From: Chondrosia reniformis
Lineage: Eukaryota; Porifera; Demospongiae; Chondrillida; Chondrillidae
Length of the DNA stretch: 64,000 nucleotides
Reading direction: 5' to 3'
Assembly (NCBI GenBank): GCA_947172415.1
Contig: OX359200.1
Coordinates: forward strand, 1,676,501 to 1,740,500
Shown in pieces: positions 22,801-34,394 of this stretch (the first letter of the stretch is position 1; each line of letters starts with the position of its first letter). A program made the translations under genes and the position numbers. Under the pieces are notes generated by a model that had not been told where the DNA came from, ran no database searches, and worked only from the letters and a program-made list of their open reading frames with translations.

Positions 22801-25461
22801 GGTGCAATGAGCCAAGCAGTGAACATATATAGTTGATGCTTCCTTTTGAATACAAGCAGCAACACCAGATATATGGCCTGACCTATTAGAAGCACTATCA
22901 TAAGCTTATTCTGTGCAGTTACTATCAAAATTTTCACTTTGTTCCACATGTTCTTCAATTTCGATCAGTGATTCATCCCCTTCAGAATCTGCACATTGCT
23001 CAAGTTCTTCGCTAACTCTAGGCTGTTCTTCAAACTCTCCAATTTCTTCTCTTATATCTTTATTGAACTCGGCTGATTCGCATTGGATGGGTAGGAATCA
23101 TTAAGTTTCTTTCTTTCAAATGAGTGTAATAAGATTATAATATAAATAGGTACACTATTATCCAAAGCAAGTGGAACCATTTGTGTGAGCTATACCTCCA
23201 ATATACATACTTGCTATATTAATTTTGTTCCAGCTACTACTGTATATATGAATAATCGATGTGATAATCAAACCACAAGTAATAATATGAATATTTCTTT
23301 GCAAGAAATTTCCCATGTTCAAGATGCATCCTCTTTTTTTCCCAACCTCTAAACCTTTGAACAACCATCAGCTTCCTTATAGCACAGAAGAAACAGAGGA
23401 AATGGACATCTTCCTAGGCAACGACTACCTGTGCAATTGTATAACACAAAGGATGCGAGCGTCCAGCCACTACAAGTCTCACATTGAACCCAATCCTTTC
23501 TATCTCTCGCCGCTGACTCCCTATTTCTCCCACAAATGCACATTGTTACGTCCATTTTACTCAGGGTTTTCACCAACTGCCGTTTTATTAATTTTTTGTC
23601 ACTTTGAGCCATCAAACTCTCTTTTTGTACTTGAACTGGTGTTATAACATCCTTAGCAGGGCTTTTACCAGACACATCACCGCTTTTAGCTGTTTTTGAT
23701 AGCATATTCTTCACCTTTATTCTCACAACTTCTTCAACTTTGGTTGCCAGGATCAAATATACTAATATGGTACTTAAACTGTGTATCAGTGTGATGTAGC
23801 CATTTGATTGTGATTCATTTCAGTTGTAAACAACATTTAGCATTATAGTATATTCACAGATATAGCTTTCACATTTTTTTCATTTTCATAATATTTACGT
23901 ACTTGTGGTTTGATTATCATTTCAAATATACTCATGTGTGCAGATATGGAACCAGAGAGATATATATATTGCTATTGTTAATTCTTGACCTCCAGGCATC
24001 ATTTGCTTAGCAATGCTGGCTGCAAGTATTATTTTTGTGTTTGGATCAGGTGCCTACTTGGTGCAGCTAGTTGACCAATCAGCTGCCACCCTGCCTCTTC
24101 TCTACATTGCATTCTTTGAAGTCATTGCTATATCCTGGGTCTATGGAGTCAGACCGTAAGTTGTTATAACCACACGAATAATCTAACACACCGTTTTTCT
24201 TACATGCTATACTTTACAGTAAAGGCCTATAGGGATGCTACAATGTTATATTATGTATGGTCAGATAAATCTTTGATGCTTGTATGTGATATGTTTGAAG
24301 TAATTTTGAATTCATAATAATTTGTTGTGTTTTCCAATGTTATGTCTTTTGAATATACTCTAAAGTACATACTGTAAGTGTCCCATCGTATTTAGCAAAT
24401 TTAGTATTTTAAAGAACTTACCATCTTTACCATTACCATACCATTCTTATGCAATATGACAGTTAATTTATATTTTCATTTTAGAATATACATTTTGCAG
24501 CTCTCCTGTAGCTACTAAGGCATAACTTTAAATGATCATGTGTATTTGATTTCCTATTGTTTCTGCTCCATTCATTACTTACCTAGTTATTTTGAAAACA
24601 TACGTAACAATGGCAACACTCAAGTACCAGAATGGAAGATACAATTTTGGAACTTTATCTGGAAATACATCAGTCCCATTTTGATGATAATTATATTCAT
24701 TAGCAGTGTCATTCTACTGATCATCAATCCATTCAAATATGATGTCTATAGGAATGTGAGTGAATGTCTTAAGTGCAGTTACAGTATACATGTGTACATG
24801 GTGATATCCAAGTAGATTCAGGTTTATGGGAACTGTAATGTCTATCATTATGCTTCTTAGATGTCTGTAGTTACTGCCAAACTCTACAGGAAAATAATTA
24901 TGGTTTAGACTAGTAACTATAGTAACAGGTTAGATGGTGAGCTTTCCATAGCAGCTGCCATATTATTGGAGGTTCTAGCCTGAATACCTTCTTCAGCTGA
25001 AAAACTATTATACTTCATAGCTTCTATATGGTGATCTTGCTATATATTTAACCTATTATATATCTACGTATTTAATTAACTATTATACTATATTAACTAT
25101 TATACTATATTATCTATTCTTCTATATTAACTATTATACATACGTACTATTAAAGTATGGCATTTGGATATTAGCTGTTGCTTTAAATTTGTAGTTTTCT
25201 GAAAATCGCACCGATTATCCCACATGGGCCACTTTCTTAATGGTCTTTGTAATTGGGTCTATTCTGATAATTATTCCCACTTACCTGGCTGGAATGCTAC
25301 TGTTGGATGTTCAGGCAAGGCGAGATGCTATAAAGTGGTTCAAGAGCTTCTGTATAGGTGTTAGGAATAAGATTTATGACATGATGTACTTTTTTATTTG
25401 GCTATTCACTTGTCAGTTCTTGAGACGAAAGGTTAAGTCGCTAATAACTGTTAGAAGCTAG
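16886..25461 (+). CDS. SLC6 family sodium-dependent amino-acid transporter (B0AT-like), 9 exons
   Basis: Exons: 16886-17195, 17311-17671, 18713-18857, 19651-19764, 20058-20324, 20691-20898, 23996-24155, 24587-24755, 25195-25461; all phases agree, giving 666 residues. TM1 reads [25 protein letters not shown], with Gly where monoamine transporters have Asp, so an amino-acid-type substrate is expected. [20 protein letters not shown] followed by LPWSLC resembles the SLC6A15-20 (B0AT) branch. The extracellular loop has N-glycosylation sites (NFTE, NASI) and [19 protein letters not shown] is TM6. [13 protein letters not shown] and [20 protein letters not shown] are TM7-8 motifs; the usual Leu-Asp-Ser of the Cl/Na site is Leu-Gly-Ser here. 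The 64-residue N-tail is acidic and basic. Intron 6 (20899-23995) is filled with transposon relics. Confidence 0.88.
17690..17865 (+). repeat. CT-rich (CTCTCCCC)n tract in SLC6 intron 2
   Basis: An almost pure pyrimidine run starting 18 bases after the exon 2 splice donor. An open frame on the opposite strand (Arg/Gly-rich) is an artefact. Confidence 0.95.
20570..20655 (+). mobile_element. Repeat family R1, partial copy in SLC6 intron 5
   Basis: Contains CAAAAGCTCTCACTAGGTTT and AGTTCCCTATAGGCCTTTAT, the core words of R1 (see 43875-44110). It ends about 35 bases before exon 6. Confidence 0.75.
21006..21434. mobile_element. Pogo/Tigger-like MITE in SLC6 intron 6
   Basis: The left end CAGTGGGCCCTGGTTTAACT and the reverse complement of the right end, CTTTAGGCCCTCGTATATCC, are imperfect inverted repeats. 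Each end is flanked by TA (21004-21005 and 21435-21436), the target duplication expected of Tc1/mariner-pogo elements. About 430 bases, non-coding. Confidence 0.6.
21657..22960 (-). pseudogene. hAT superfamily transposase relic (ZMYM1-like), antisense in SLC6 intron 6
   Basis: Pieces in transposase order on the minus strand: [20 protein letters not shown] and [12 protein letters not shown] (about 22775-22905, the conserved core after the catalytic region), then [20 protein letters not shown] with [10 protein letters not shown] (22500-22690), a degenerate helical part (21935-22159), and the C-terminal dimerisation segment [18 protein letters not shown] with [11 protein letters not shown] (21657-21869). 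Stops and frameshifts separate the pieces, so it is dead. This is the ZMYM1-like/DUF4371 type of hAT protein. Confidence 0.8.
23349..23756 (-). pseudogene. PHD-finger-like fragment, probably transposon-borne
   Basis: A minus-strand frame contains [20 protein letters not shown] followed by CETCSGW, the first half of a PHD zinc finger (C-x-C...W-V-Q-C-x-x-C-x-x-W). The second half decays (NCTGSRC). Flanking sequence at 23200-23350 recurs near 29085-29190 next to a YqaJ-type relic, so this probably belongs to a mobile element with a PHD domain. Not a working gene. Confidence 0.45.
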
Positions 25462-26435
25462 AAACTTGTAAATATAATGTTTGATTGATTTGTATATTTT
25501 CTTTGTACGCTACGTATGTATTATATTAAATTTGCAATGTTTTTTCTACTTAACCTACTAACATATTACCATAGATCAAGAAGCTGATTAATTGATGACT
25601 GCGCCAGCGGAGAAGCCCTCACTTCATATTACCATAGTTTGCTACATTTAGGATATCGGCTATGTACTAGTTATACCTCTAGTGTGACCTTCGGCCTCGG
25701 GCAGATATCACTTATGCATCACACTTGAGTGTGGTATTATTTATATATATCACATATGACTTGAATCAATTGTAAGGTGATGATAAGTAAATATGGGTAC
25801 TGGTGATATAACATTTATCACTAGTTCAAGTGTGAAATATATATCACTAGTTCAAGTGTGAAAAATAAGGTTTATAACACCCCAGATATCACCCGGTTGC
25901 CCTAGTAATGTGATATATGTTAGTATACATAGTATTTATATTAGCTACTGTAACTGTAATATGTAGTTAATACAATACTTTGTTTGACTGTACGAACATT
26001 TTTGAATTTAATTCCCTAATTAGTTCAGATAGTATAATCGAAATTCCACTGTACATTGAATAAGGCAGCCATGTTTTTTGGCCACCCCTTATTCTTAGAG
26101 TGAAATATAAGCATAGGCGATGGAAGTGGGGGAGGGGGGTACACACACCCACATATAGATTAGATGGGACTCATAAAAGACAGACAGATTCCCAGGATCA
26201 CTTGTGAAGGGTGGAATACCCAGAAATAGCTATCTGCACAGTGCACATGGAGAAGCCTTAGGAGAAACTCTTGGTATTAGCATGCAAAGCTCTTAAGTTC
26301 CCTTAGTATGTATTTACTCTAAAGTAGATGTAACTAGCAAGTTGAAAATGGCAAGGTTAGATTATTCATGGCCAATTATATTCTAGCATGTGTAACAAAA
26401 GCAAGTATAAACAAGGTGGGCGTATACCTTCATGC
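25462..26435. other. Start of the segmental-duplication region, 3' of SLC6
   Basis: The first ~70 bases after the SLC6 stop (AACTTGTAAATATAATGTTT...) recur at 30735-30800. A decayed R1 copy lies at about 26165-26350 (GATTCCCAGGATCACTTGTG). No gene. Confidence 0.6.
25680..25915. repeat. Small foldback-like repeat 3' of SLC6
   Basis: Contains GGCCTCGGGCAGATATCAC near 25693 and GATATCACCCGGTTGCCC near 25884, plus two tandem TATCACTAGTTCAAGTGTGA units. Non-coding. Confidence 0.5.
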
Positions 26436-26661
26436 CAGAAACATTCTACCTACTCTCCAATCAAATTATACCATATGGACTGGTTTGTTGATCACTATAG
26501 TTGATACATTTATCTTTCTGTTTCTTGATAAGTTTGTACGCAAGCTGGAGCTTTTCTTTGAACTTTTGATAACTATTATGGCTGTAACATTTGGTTATGA
26601 GTTTTTTTGTGCCTTGCCTCAACCACTGGAGATTCTCAAAGGGTTAATTGCTTGGGTTATT
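26436..26661 (+). pseudogene. NRAMP (SLC11) pseudogene stump, copy A of the tandem array
   Basis: About 226 bases aligning to residues ~183-252 of the intact NRAMP at 31103, from ACCTACTCTCCAATCAAATT to GGAGATTCTCAAAGGGTT. Identity is high, but a small indel near 26472 changes the frame, and both the 5' and most 3' coding sequence are missing. The sequence right after it (26685-26990) matches the 3' flanks of both intact copies (the word CTTCCTCTTCTCTTTGGATG at about 26838, 33407 and 38552). It is therefore the internally deleted first unit of a three-unit tandem duplication. Confidence 0.85.
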
Positions 26662-27099
26662 GTACATAAAAAACATAGAATGTAAGGCAATCAGTGACCG
26701 TTGATCATGAGAATTTGAAGCCTATACAGTATATACTTCTCTGTCACATTGATGGATGATTATACGTATATACGTTAGAATTGAATCAGAGTTAATTGGT
26801 TCTACATATACAGTCCAGCAGTGTTCAGATTGAGTTGACTTCCTCTTCTCTTTGGATGAAGACCCTGAAGAAACAACTGAAGCAGAATAAGAAAATGGAA
26901 TTAAGAACACAATTTCGATATAGCTAACAATAATACTTAAAAATTAATACCTTACTGAATATAGAAACCTTTATGGTTGAATCCAATATTGCAGCCTGAC
27001 AAGGTATATTATACTTCATCATCATCATCATCATTCAATAACGGTAATGTCTCCTCTGCAGGAGGTAGCCCGATGTATACAATTAGGTTAAAACAGTGC

Positions 27100-27185
27100 A
27101 TATATAGAGTACTAATGATATGTATACAAAGAAGAAGTGACAGTAAGGAGACCCAGAGGAAGACCAAGGATGAGATGGAGTGATA
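27100..27185 (+). mobile_element. LINE-type reverse transcriptase C-terminal scrap
   Basis: A plus frame reads VTVRRPRGRPRMRWSDK, the RGRPR-x-x-W tail common at the end of non-LTR retrotransposon proteins. A homologous scrap lies at the equivalent place after NRAMP copy B (33780-34060). Confidence 0.5.
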
Positions 27186-27539
27186 AGTTTAAGTAGTAAT
27201 CAATTAGAATTTTGACAACAGTGGAAATAGCATATCCATTCTCTATTATTGTTATATATATTATTATTAGTATAAAAGATCCCAATTAAGGTTTCAGGAA
27301 GGCATTGCAACTGACTGTGGAGAAGATAAACTGCCTATAGATAATGGAAATGATATCAATTCCTCACATCAATTACCTGTACGAAGTGATACCTTAATCA
27401 TACAACAGGGGTCAGCCTGCATGCATGCATGCCACATTCTTCGAATTCGACACTTCATGCAGACTGTGGAAGAACGTAAAAGTGAGATGATGACACTAGG
27501 CTATATATACGAGTGTAGCTTGCCTCATTTTCAAAATCC

Positions 27540-29040
27540 TAGTTACGCCCCTGCATGCATGTAATTAATGACTCCAGGTGCAAGTGAAGGTCTATGCTGG
27601 TTCAAGTCACAAAGTCGCAGAATGCGCATGCTGCTCCTGTTATACGTACTCACCTGTCCTGCCACTTGGAAGTAGTAGTGCTTCATGTGCTTTAATCCTT
27701 CAATATTGGCTGGGCCTCCTTCCATGCAATTCAGATGGAATGCCTTAATTGTCACTGCATGCCTCTTCAAGTGTATGTTCCCGAAGTTTGTAGGGGCACT
27801 TCACCTCTACTAGGCCCATTTAATAGCCATCACCATACACAGCACCATCAGAAGAGCACCAAAACATGAATGGTCATACACAGCTGACAAATATCTCACA
27901 AGGATGCACTTGTTTTCCAACCATACGTAGGAGCATATGCCTGGAGAGCAGCATATACGTAGCTCATGTGCAGTGCCCCGTTGCAGGCAGCTGAGACTGG
28001 TGTACCATGCTATAGTCACCCACATAGGTGTCAACCTAGAAATTTACCAAAGTGTTACAGAAGTGCTGAAAAGCGCGACATTTGCTCAAAAATCGGGACA
28101 ATTTTTTTCGCTCGCTATGCTCGCAATACTCTCAACCACTCAGCCAAGCTGGTAACACTGGTGGACTGAACTTTACTCTTGGAATCTGCCGTCTTAACAC
28201 GCACGCATACAGGAAAACAAATGTGGTATCACCTTTAAAACGGCTGTAACTGTTCGTCTAAGCTATAGTGTTAAGCTAGAACGCTTCAAAATCAGGACAT
28301 TGAGGAGTGAGAGCGGGACAGCAGGACATCTGTAGGCGAATCGGGACGGTTGACACCTATGCACCCAAGAGGAGCTTCAATAGGAAACGAGGGTAATACC
28401 CTGGCTCTCTGTAGCAATTACACACTCATGCAACCAAAGTTGCTCGCAGTCCTCTGTCCTGTTGTCATTGTCTGAAGCAAGTTGATCTCTTCTGGTATGA
28501 CACACAAAGCATTAATGAGGTCATCCACAATCACATCATGTCAGTGATGTCCTTCTCAGCCACTTCATCCAGTGGATCTGTAAGCATCATACCTGCATGT
28601 AGCTGTGGATGAAATTGATATGGCTACTTCCTGAATTCTGCATCTGTCTTACTGCTGTTGAAGGAACATGCCCACACCAGTCATAATTAATCCCTTCCTT
28701 CTCAAAAGCCTAGCTTAAGTAGTTCATGCACATCCAAAGGTGGTCCAAAGCAAGGAAGATACCCTTCACACGTTGCTTTTCCAAAATCTAGGGTTGATGA
28801 TTGCATATACCACCGACTGCAGATGGCCTTGACCAGACACATACCAAACTGGTGCATGCAGCTGGGGAGACTTTAGCTAGAGTGAACAGCAAATCTGTGA
28901 CATGAACACAGCTCTGAGTTTCACCTGCTGCACATGTGCATGCAATATAGCAATTAGCATCTATAAACTGGGTCTTTCCAATGGTCCATTCCTTGCAATG
29001 GACATGAATAACTGGTAAAATGGAGGCTGTTTGCACATGT
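27540..29040 (-). pseudogene. YqaJ-type recombinase/exonuclease transposon relic with SWIM-like zinc motif
   Basis: On the minus strand, in order: HCKEWTIGKTQFI and CTCAAGETQSCVHVTDLLFT (SWIM-like C-x-C...C-x-H, about 28880-29000), then CTSLVCVWSRPS; much further on, GLVEVKCPYKLREHTLEEAC (about 27745-27815, the YqaJ nuclease E-x-K-C-P-Y motif); and LKHMKHYYFQVAGQV (about 27655-27700, the YYYQVQGQ-like motif of the same family). Stops and frameshifts interrupt the frame, and a MITE (28023-28361) sits inside it. Proteins with SWIM plus YqaJ domains are multicopy in sponges, cnidarians and other invertebrates and behave as mobile genes. Confidence 0.7.
28023..28361. mobile_element. MITE with CATAGGTGTCAAC terminal inverted repeats
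   Basis: Starts CATAGGTGTCAACC and ends GGTTGACACCTATG. Internal words GCTCAAAAATCGGGACAA, CACCTTTAAAACGGCTGTAA and GTTCGTCTAAG are shared with a second copy at 50455-50807 in COPS3 intron 3. About 340 bases, non-coding, nested within the YqaJ relic. Confidence 0.85.
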
Positions 29041-29284
29041 TACTATATAAACTCATACTGATGACTGTTTATAATGTGGAACCATTTGCCATGAGCCTAT
29101 ATACCTCCAATATTTCTTTGCAAGAACGTTTCCCATGTTCAAGACGCATTGTGTTTTAATTTTTTCCCCAACTTCTATATGAAAACCAATCCCTACTTCA
29201 GAAAGGGACAATACATGTTATAGTATAGCTACACACTTACATGTTGTTTGTTGTATTATTTACATAAAGTTACGTATATTGTAT

Positions 29285-29580
29285 ACATGCCAAGGATTCA
29301 CAGAAGATCAAGACAAAGAAAAAGACAGAGGAATTCCCAGAAACGGCTGTCTGACCCAGTGGAGAAGAAATGAAAGAAGGGAAAAGAAGGAAGAAAAGAC
29401 TCCTGTATCTTCATAAGCTCTCTTCAGGTTTAGTTCCCCTATAGGCTCTTTTAACAGAATAGGCATAGCATGTAGGAAAATGGTATCTTAGATTTTTCAT
29501 GAGTTCCCCTATAGGCTTTTTTACAGAATAGGCATAGCATGTAGGAAAATTGTATCTTAGATTTTTCATGAAAGACATAG
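29285..29580 (+). mobile_element. Repeat family R1 copy
   Basis: Contains AAGGATTCACAGAAGATCAA, CCCAGAAACGGCTGTCTGAC, AGTTCCCCTATAGGCTCTTT and GAATAGGCATAGCATGTAGG. The 3' third is duplicated in tandem (29460-29510 and 29520-29570). A shorter copy of the 3' part is at 30000-30125. Confidence 0.8.
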
Positions 29581-29739
29581 ATTTGACTGTATTGAAATTT
29601 TAAGATACATTTATTTTGTGTAAATGCATAAAATTTAGGATATATAATACAGTAGTAACAGACTATAATCTGAAGAATAAAACTTATATATAGATAGTAC
29701 ATATATATGTGAATCATATATATTCAAGATCCATTCTCT

Positions 29740-30735
29740 ATTTTTGTTACATTATTATTGGCATAAAAGATCCCGAGGTTTTAGGAAAGCATTGCAGCTG
29801 ACTGTGGAGACAATAACTGCCTAGGAAATGATACCGATTCTTTGCATCAATTACCTAGGAAGTGCACCTTTGGGGATACTAATATTCATATGCAACAGAG
29901 GTCAGCCTATATAGAAGTTATCCTATATAATTCAATTGTGATTGAATATTTATTAAAAGCTGACCGTTTAGAATGCCATGTATCTTAATAGAACAAGGAT
30001 TCCTTATAATTCCATATATCTTCATCCAAAGCTTTCTTCAGGTTTAGTTCCGGTCCCCTATAGGCTTTTTTACAGAATAGGCATAGCATGTAGGAAAATG
30101 GTATATTAGATTTTTCATGCAATTCTATCTATAGCATAAGTGTAAACAGTTTTATATTGGAAGGGTACAAATTTGTATACACTTTGTACAAGAAACAGCT
30201 AGCTGCAAATGATCCAAATTCTAAATAGCTTTTAGTTTTTTTTAACAGACGGCTCAGACAGAGGAGACAGAGACAAGAAGGTATTGGAGATATGCAGATA
30301 TTTCAAGCTGAGATTAGCCTGCATTGCACAGGTATACATATATATGCATGTATGTTAATTAATAGTGTTTTACTGTACCAACTTAGTGTTCATTTTTTGC
30401 ATGGACAATTTATCACAGGAAATATTTTTGGCAGGTATATAATATACCTATTTTGGCTTTCCTTGCTAGGTTTCCTAAAATTAGTATATATATACCCGTA
30501 AAAACTAAAAACCTGAATCATAAAAGGTACTTATATATAGGTAAGCTTATATTAACAAATGTGCTTTGTATTTTTATTTTTGACAAGTTATTTGCTATAA
30601 GAATGGTTATTCAAATTGTTATAAACAGGGTCAATTAAGATCAAAATTGCATTCCCATGCATATACAGCTAACCATGCACAGACACAATAAAAGATATAA
30701 ATATTACTGCAAGATGTGGTTAGTAGAAATAGTTA
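29740..30735. other. Duplicated flanking sequence upstream of NRAMP copy B
   Basis: 29745-29900 (GGCATAAAAGATCCC, AGCATTGCAGCTGACTGTGG) matches 27250-27400 and 34280-34420. 30240-30690 (CGGCTCAGACAGAGGAG, CACAGACACAATAA) matches 34995-35525. These are parts of the segmental duplicate, with no gene of their own. Confidence 0.7.
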
Positions 30736-30805
30736 AAGGATAGAAACTTGTAAATATACGGTTTGATTGATTTGTATATTTTCCCCGTATACTGCGAATG
30801 TACTT
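30735..30805 (+). repeat. Duplicate of the SLC6 3' end
   Basis: GAAACTTGTAAATATACGGT and TTTGATTGATTTGTATATTTTC match the bases spanning and following the SLC6 stop codon at 25458-25520. This gives the unit length of the segmental duplication as roughly 5.3 kb and shows that the unit started within the SLC6 3' end. Confidence 0.8.
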
Positions 30806-31102
30806 AGACATAATGGTCATACGTACTAAATATATATTTTATATCAAGCAAAAACGGTATGCATATGTGTAACGAAAGTAATTATAAACAGTGATCCTAT
30901 TAATAATGATAAGGCTAATCCAATCACAATACATACGTACATCCACAAACAGATAATGGTACTTGAGTTTCTGGCAAATGAGGGAATGCCTGACGACACG
31001 TGATGCCTACGTGTGACTGTTAAAGTAAACTATATATGGCCTATATAGAAACCTGATCACGCCAGCCAGCCTAGGTAGCTGGAAAAGGTATACGGAATCG
31101 CC

Positions 31103-33082
31103 ATGAGTCGTGACGACGAGGAAAGGGCTCCACTACTTGTCGGAACTCTACCGGACTACAATGGTTCCGATAGTATGAAGCAACTTGCTAATGGGAAATC
31201 AGAGACTGTCCATAAAAGCTACAGTCAAGCCTACCTCCAAAATGATCCTGACGATACCTACAAACAGGAACACCAGATGGTTGATGTGCCTGACGCGAAG
31301 GGTGACGACGATAGTCGGTGCGTGCGGTTTAGTCTTCGTAAGCTGTGGGCCTTTACAGGGCCAGGCTTTCTGATGAGTATTGCCTATCTAGATCCGGGGA
31401 ACATCGAGTCAGATCTTCAGTCGGGAGCTACTGCCGGGTATACCTTGTTGTGGATATTAATGGTGTCCACCATATTGGGCTTACTGCTGCAGAGGCTGGC
31501 CGCCCGGCTGGGAGTAACTACGGGATCCCAACTGGCTGACATGTGCTACAAGCACTATCCTCGCGTACCACGCGTGTTCCTGTGGGTGATGACCGAGATA
31601 GCCATCATTGGCAGCGACATGCAGGAAGTAATCGGGACTGCCATTGCATTCTACCTACTCTCCAATCAAATTATACCATTATGGGCTGGTGTGTTGATCA
31701 CTATAGTTGATACATTTATCTTTCTGTTTCTTGATAAGTTTGTACGCAAGCTGGAGCTTTTCTTTGGACTTTTGATAACTATTATGGCTGTAACATTTGG
31801 TTATGAGTTTTTTCGTGCCTTGCCTCAACCCCTGGAGATTCTCAAAGGGTTGTTTTGGCCCCGTATTGGAAACAACGAAGCTTCTATCGAGCAGGCTGTT
31901 GGAATCATAGGAGCAGTTATTATGCCACATAATATATATCTTCATTCTGCTTTGGTGCGCTCAAGAAATATTGATAGGAGTAAAAAGAAAAATATCAGAG
32001 AGGCAAACTTTTACTTTTTCCTAGAATCTGCTATTGCCTTATTTGTGTCTTTTATTATCAATCTTTTTGTAGTGTGTGTCTTTGCTGAAGCTTTTCACAC
32101 TTACACCACTCAATCTCTCATTGATAATGTAATTGGAAAGAATAATAGCAATCAATTCTGTCGGGAATTTCTAAACTCAAGCGATTATATTGAGGATATC
32201 TACTACAAGCATGACCCCATCTATGCCAATAACAACACATTTGATGTAGACATTTACAAGGGGGGTCTTTATCTTGGTTGCAACTTTGGAGCAGCTGCAT
32301 TGTACATTTGGGCACTGGGCATCCTTGCAGCAGGTGAATCCTCTACCATGACAGGTACGTATGCTGGACAGTTTGTGATGGAAGGGTTTCTGAACATTAA
32401 ATGGGCAAGATGGAAGAGAGTGTTTGTAACCAGAGCCATTGCCATAGCTCCTACTCTAATTATTGCTCTCCTGGAGAATATACGTTCTCTGACAAGTATG
32501 AATGACATTTTGAATGTGTTGCAGAGTTTACAATTGCCTTTTGCACTCTTTCCAATTCTCCATTTTACCAATGATATTCACATAATGGGAACGTTTAGGA
32601 ATGGTATTTTTATGAAGGTTCTAATATGGCTCCTTGCTATTGCAGTCATTGTAATCAATTTTTTTCTAGTGGTTCAAACTGCTATTAGTATGAACTTAGC
32701 AACAATTAGCTATGGACCTTATATAATAGCCGGTATTGCCATTCTTGGCATCCCATATGTTTCTTTGGTAATCTACTTGGGCTACAAAGCCTTTATCACC
32801 TCCCTGCCAGTGTCTGTGGCAGACAAGATTGAAAAGCTTGTACCCAGACTAGCAATCTGCCAGTGGCCATTTGTTGATGTGCTTTTCAATAAGTTTGACC
32901 TTTGGTGGGAGAAGCATAAGGTCAAGTTTGCCTGGTGGTATCGCTTCAAGGAGAGAGCCAGGCACAGATGCCATGTAGTAAAGAAAAATATCAAAAAGAA
33001 ACTCTGCAGGTGTTGCAAGCAAGATGATAAATTGGACATTAAACCTTCCAGTAGTCAAACTGATATCCAATCGGAAAAGTGA
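31103..33082 (+). CDS. NRAMP/SLC11 divalent metal ion transporter, tandem copy B
   Basis: 659 residues in one uninterrupted exon. The start [10 protein letters not shown] is preceded by an in-frame stop and shared with copy C. A ~75-residue hydrophilic N-tail leads to TM1 with DPGN (97-100) and TM6 with MPHN (274-277), the metal-binding pair of proton-coupled Mn/Fe transporters. The family signature in TM10 reads [20 protein letters not shown] (411-430), with Glu where most animal proteins have Gln ([11 protein letters not shown]). The TM7-8 loop (~340-390) carries N-glycosylation sites (NNS, NSS, NNT). The C-tail is basic and Cys-rich ([10 protein letters not shown]), ending [11 protein letters not shown]. 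Animal SLC11 genes usually have many introns, so an intronless gene suggests retroposition before tandem duplication. It would import Fe2+ or Mn2+ across the plasma membrane or an acid vesicle membrane; metal preference is not provable here. Confidence 0.93.
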   Translation: MSRDDEERAPLLVGTLPDYNGSDSMKQLANGKSETVHKSYSQAYLQNDPDDTYKQEHQMVDVPDAKGDDDSRCVRFSLRKLWAFTGPGFLMSIAYLDPGNIESDLQSGATAGYTLLWILMVSTILGLLLQRLAARLGVTTGSQLADMCYKHYPRVPRVFLWVMTEIAIIGSDMQEVIGTAIAFYLLSNQIIPLWAGVLITIVDTFIFLFLDKFVRKLELFFGLLITIMAVTFGYEFFRALPQPLEILKGLFWPRIGNNEASIEQAVGIIGAVIMPHNIYLHSALVRSRNIDRSKKKNIREANFYFFLESAIALFVSFIINLFVVCVFAEAFHTYTTQSLIDNVIGKNNSNQFCREFLNSSDYIEDIYYKHDPIYANNNTFDVDIYKGGLYLGCNFGAAALYIWALGILAAGESSTMTGTYAGQFVMEGFLNIKWARWKRVFVTRAIAIAPTLIIALLENIRSLTSMNDILNVLQSLQLPFALFPILHFTNDIHIMGTFRNGIFMKVLIWLLAIAVIVINFFLVVQTAISMNLATISYGPYIIAGIAILGIPYVSLVIYLGYKAFITSLPVSVADKIEKLVPRLAICQWPFVDVLFNKFDLWWEKHKVKFAWWYRFKERARHRCHVVKKNIKKKLCRCCKQDDKLDIKPSSSQTDIQSEK

Positions 33083-33779
33083 CAATATGTACTTACTATA
33101 GACATTATTATATAGCTATATACACTTGCTCTTTGTATACAGATGACTAAGCAAAAGATATTTTTATGCATACATATATCTATTTATGAAAGATTTATTA
33201 ATTTAACATAATGTTTGGAGTAAATACACACGAATATGCATAAGAATTAATTTATAAGATTATACATGTATACAGTATTTACAAACTGCAAGGTACGCAA
33301 TCAATGTGACTGTTGCAATTGAGAAGTAGGTCTTCTTGTAGAGCCTGTAAGAGTTGGATTGGAATTCGTTCTATACAGTCCAGTGCAGTGTGTAGATTTA
33401 GTTGACTTCCTCTTCTCTTTGGATGAAGACCTTGAAGAAACAACTGATCGAAGAAGAAATAAGAAAATGTAATTTAGGGCCCAAATTTAATGGCTATAAC
33501 GATCGATGTTAAATAAAAATAAATACCTTCGCAGAATACAGAAGCCTTAACTTTTAACTAAATCCAAAAGCAGGCTGGTATATTCAGATAATATATGTAA
33601 ATGTATAGTACACTGCCAACTGGTATAATGATATAATGGCAGTGCTTATAGTGACTATATACGTATATAGTGAATTCAAAACAATTAATACATCCCTACG
33701 TATACATATACTTGCCATGCCTACATATGTCATACATATTATATCATACACATGCATCATATATATATACATACATGCT

Positions 33780-34060
33780 ATATAATTAATAATATAGGAG
33801 AGTAGAAGGTGTGACCATGCAGAATGGACAGAGTAGCAAATGAAGGCATGTTGATTATATATAGAAGAAGACTGGGGGTTGAAGCATGTATAGAAGTGGC
33901 AGATAGGAAGAAGAAGGAGTGGAGGAAGAAGATTGAAGAAATGGCACAGGAGAGGTTGGTGAGAAGAGTGTTTGAGGATCGAAGAGGTGTGTGGTAAACA
34001 ACAACGAGGACGGCCAAGGAAGAAATGGAGAGAAGATGCTGCATGCACCAGTTACAACAT
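33780..34060 (+). mobile_element. LINE-type reverse transcriptase C-terminal relic
   Basis: Plus frames with one shift between them read MDRVANEGMLIIYRRRLGV then KEWRKKIEEMAQERLV and finally KQQRGRPRKKWREDA. The RGRPRKKW tail is typical for the C-terminus of non-LTR retrotransposon proteins. Decayed. Confidence 0.5.
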
Positions 34061-34394
34061 CACTTTTAATACGTATATTTGGGCCTATATAGGGACATTG
34101 CACCTCATCTATATACATATATTCATATTACATGTATCTTAATGATCTTAATTTTAAGAACATATGAAGATCTAGAATAATAAAAGTAATTATATAAGTT
34201 GATGTCTATATATACGTACATATATATATGTGATGAAATTATGTAAACGTACGGAGAGTTCATTATGAATCATATACAAGATCCTATTGTTATTATATTA
34301 CTGGCATAAAAGAACCCATGCAGATTTCAGGAAGGCATTGCAACTGACTGAGGAGACCATTTGAATAATAAGCTGCCTAATATAGGAAATGATA

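Noticed and set aside
21657..22960. hAT transposase as a domesticated host gene
   Set aside because: Multiple stops and frameshifts between conserved blocks, in an antisense intronic position; dead relic.
33360..33420. Possible iron-responsive element (CAGTG loop) in the NRAMP copy B 3' region
   Set aside because: The bases around CAGTGC do not form the required upper and lower stems with a bulged C, and copy C lacks the sequence.
33584..34118. Minus-strand open frames of 87-154 codons
   Set aside because: Low-complexity Ser/Leu/His sequence antisense to a LINE relic; no family resemblance.
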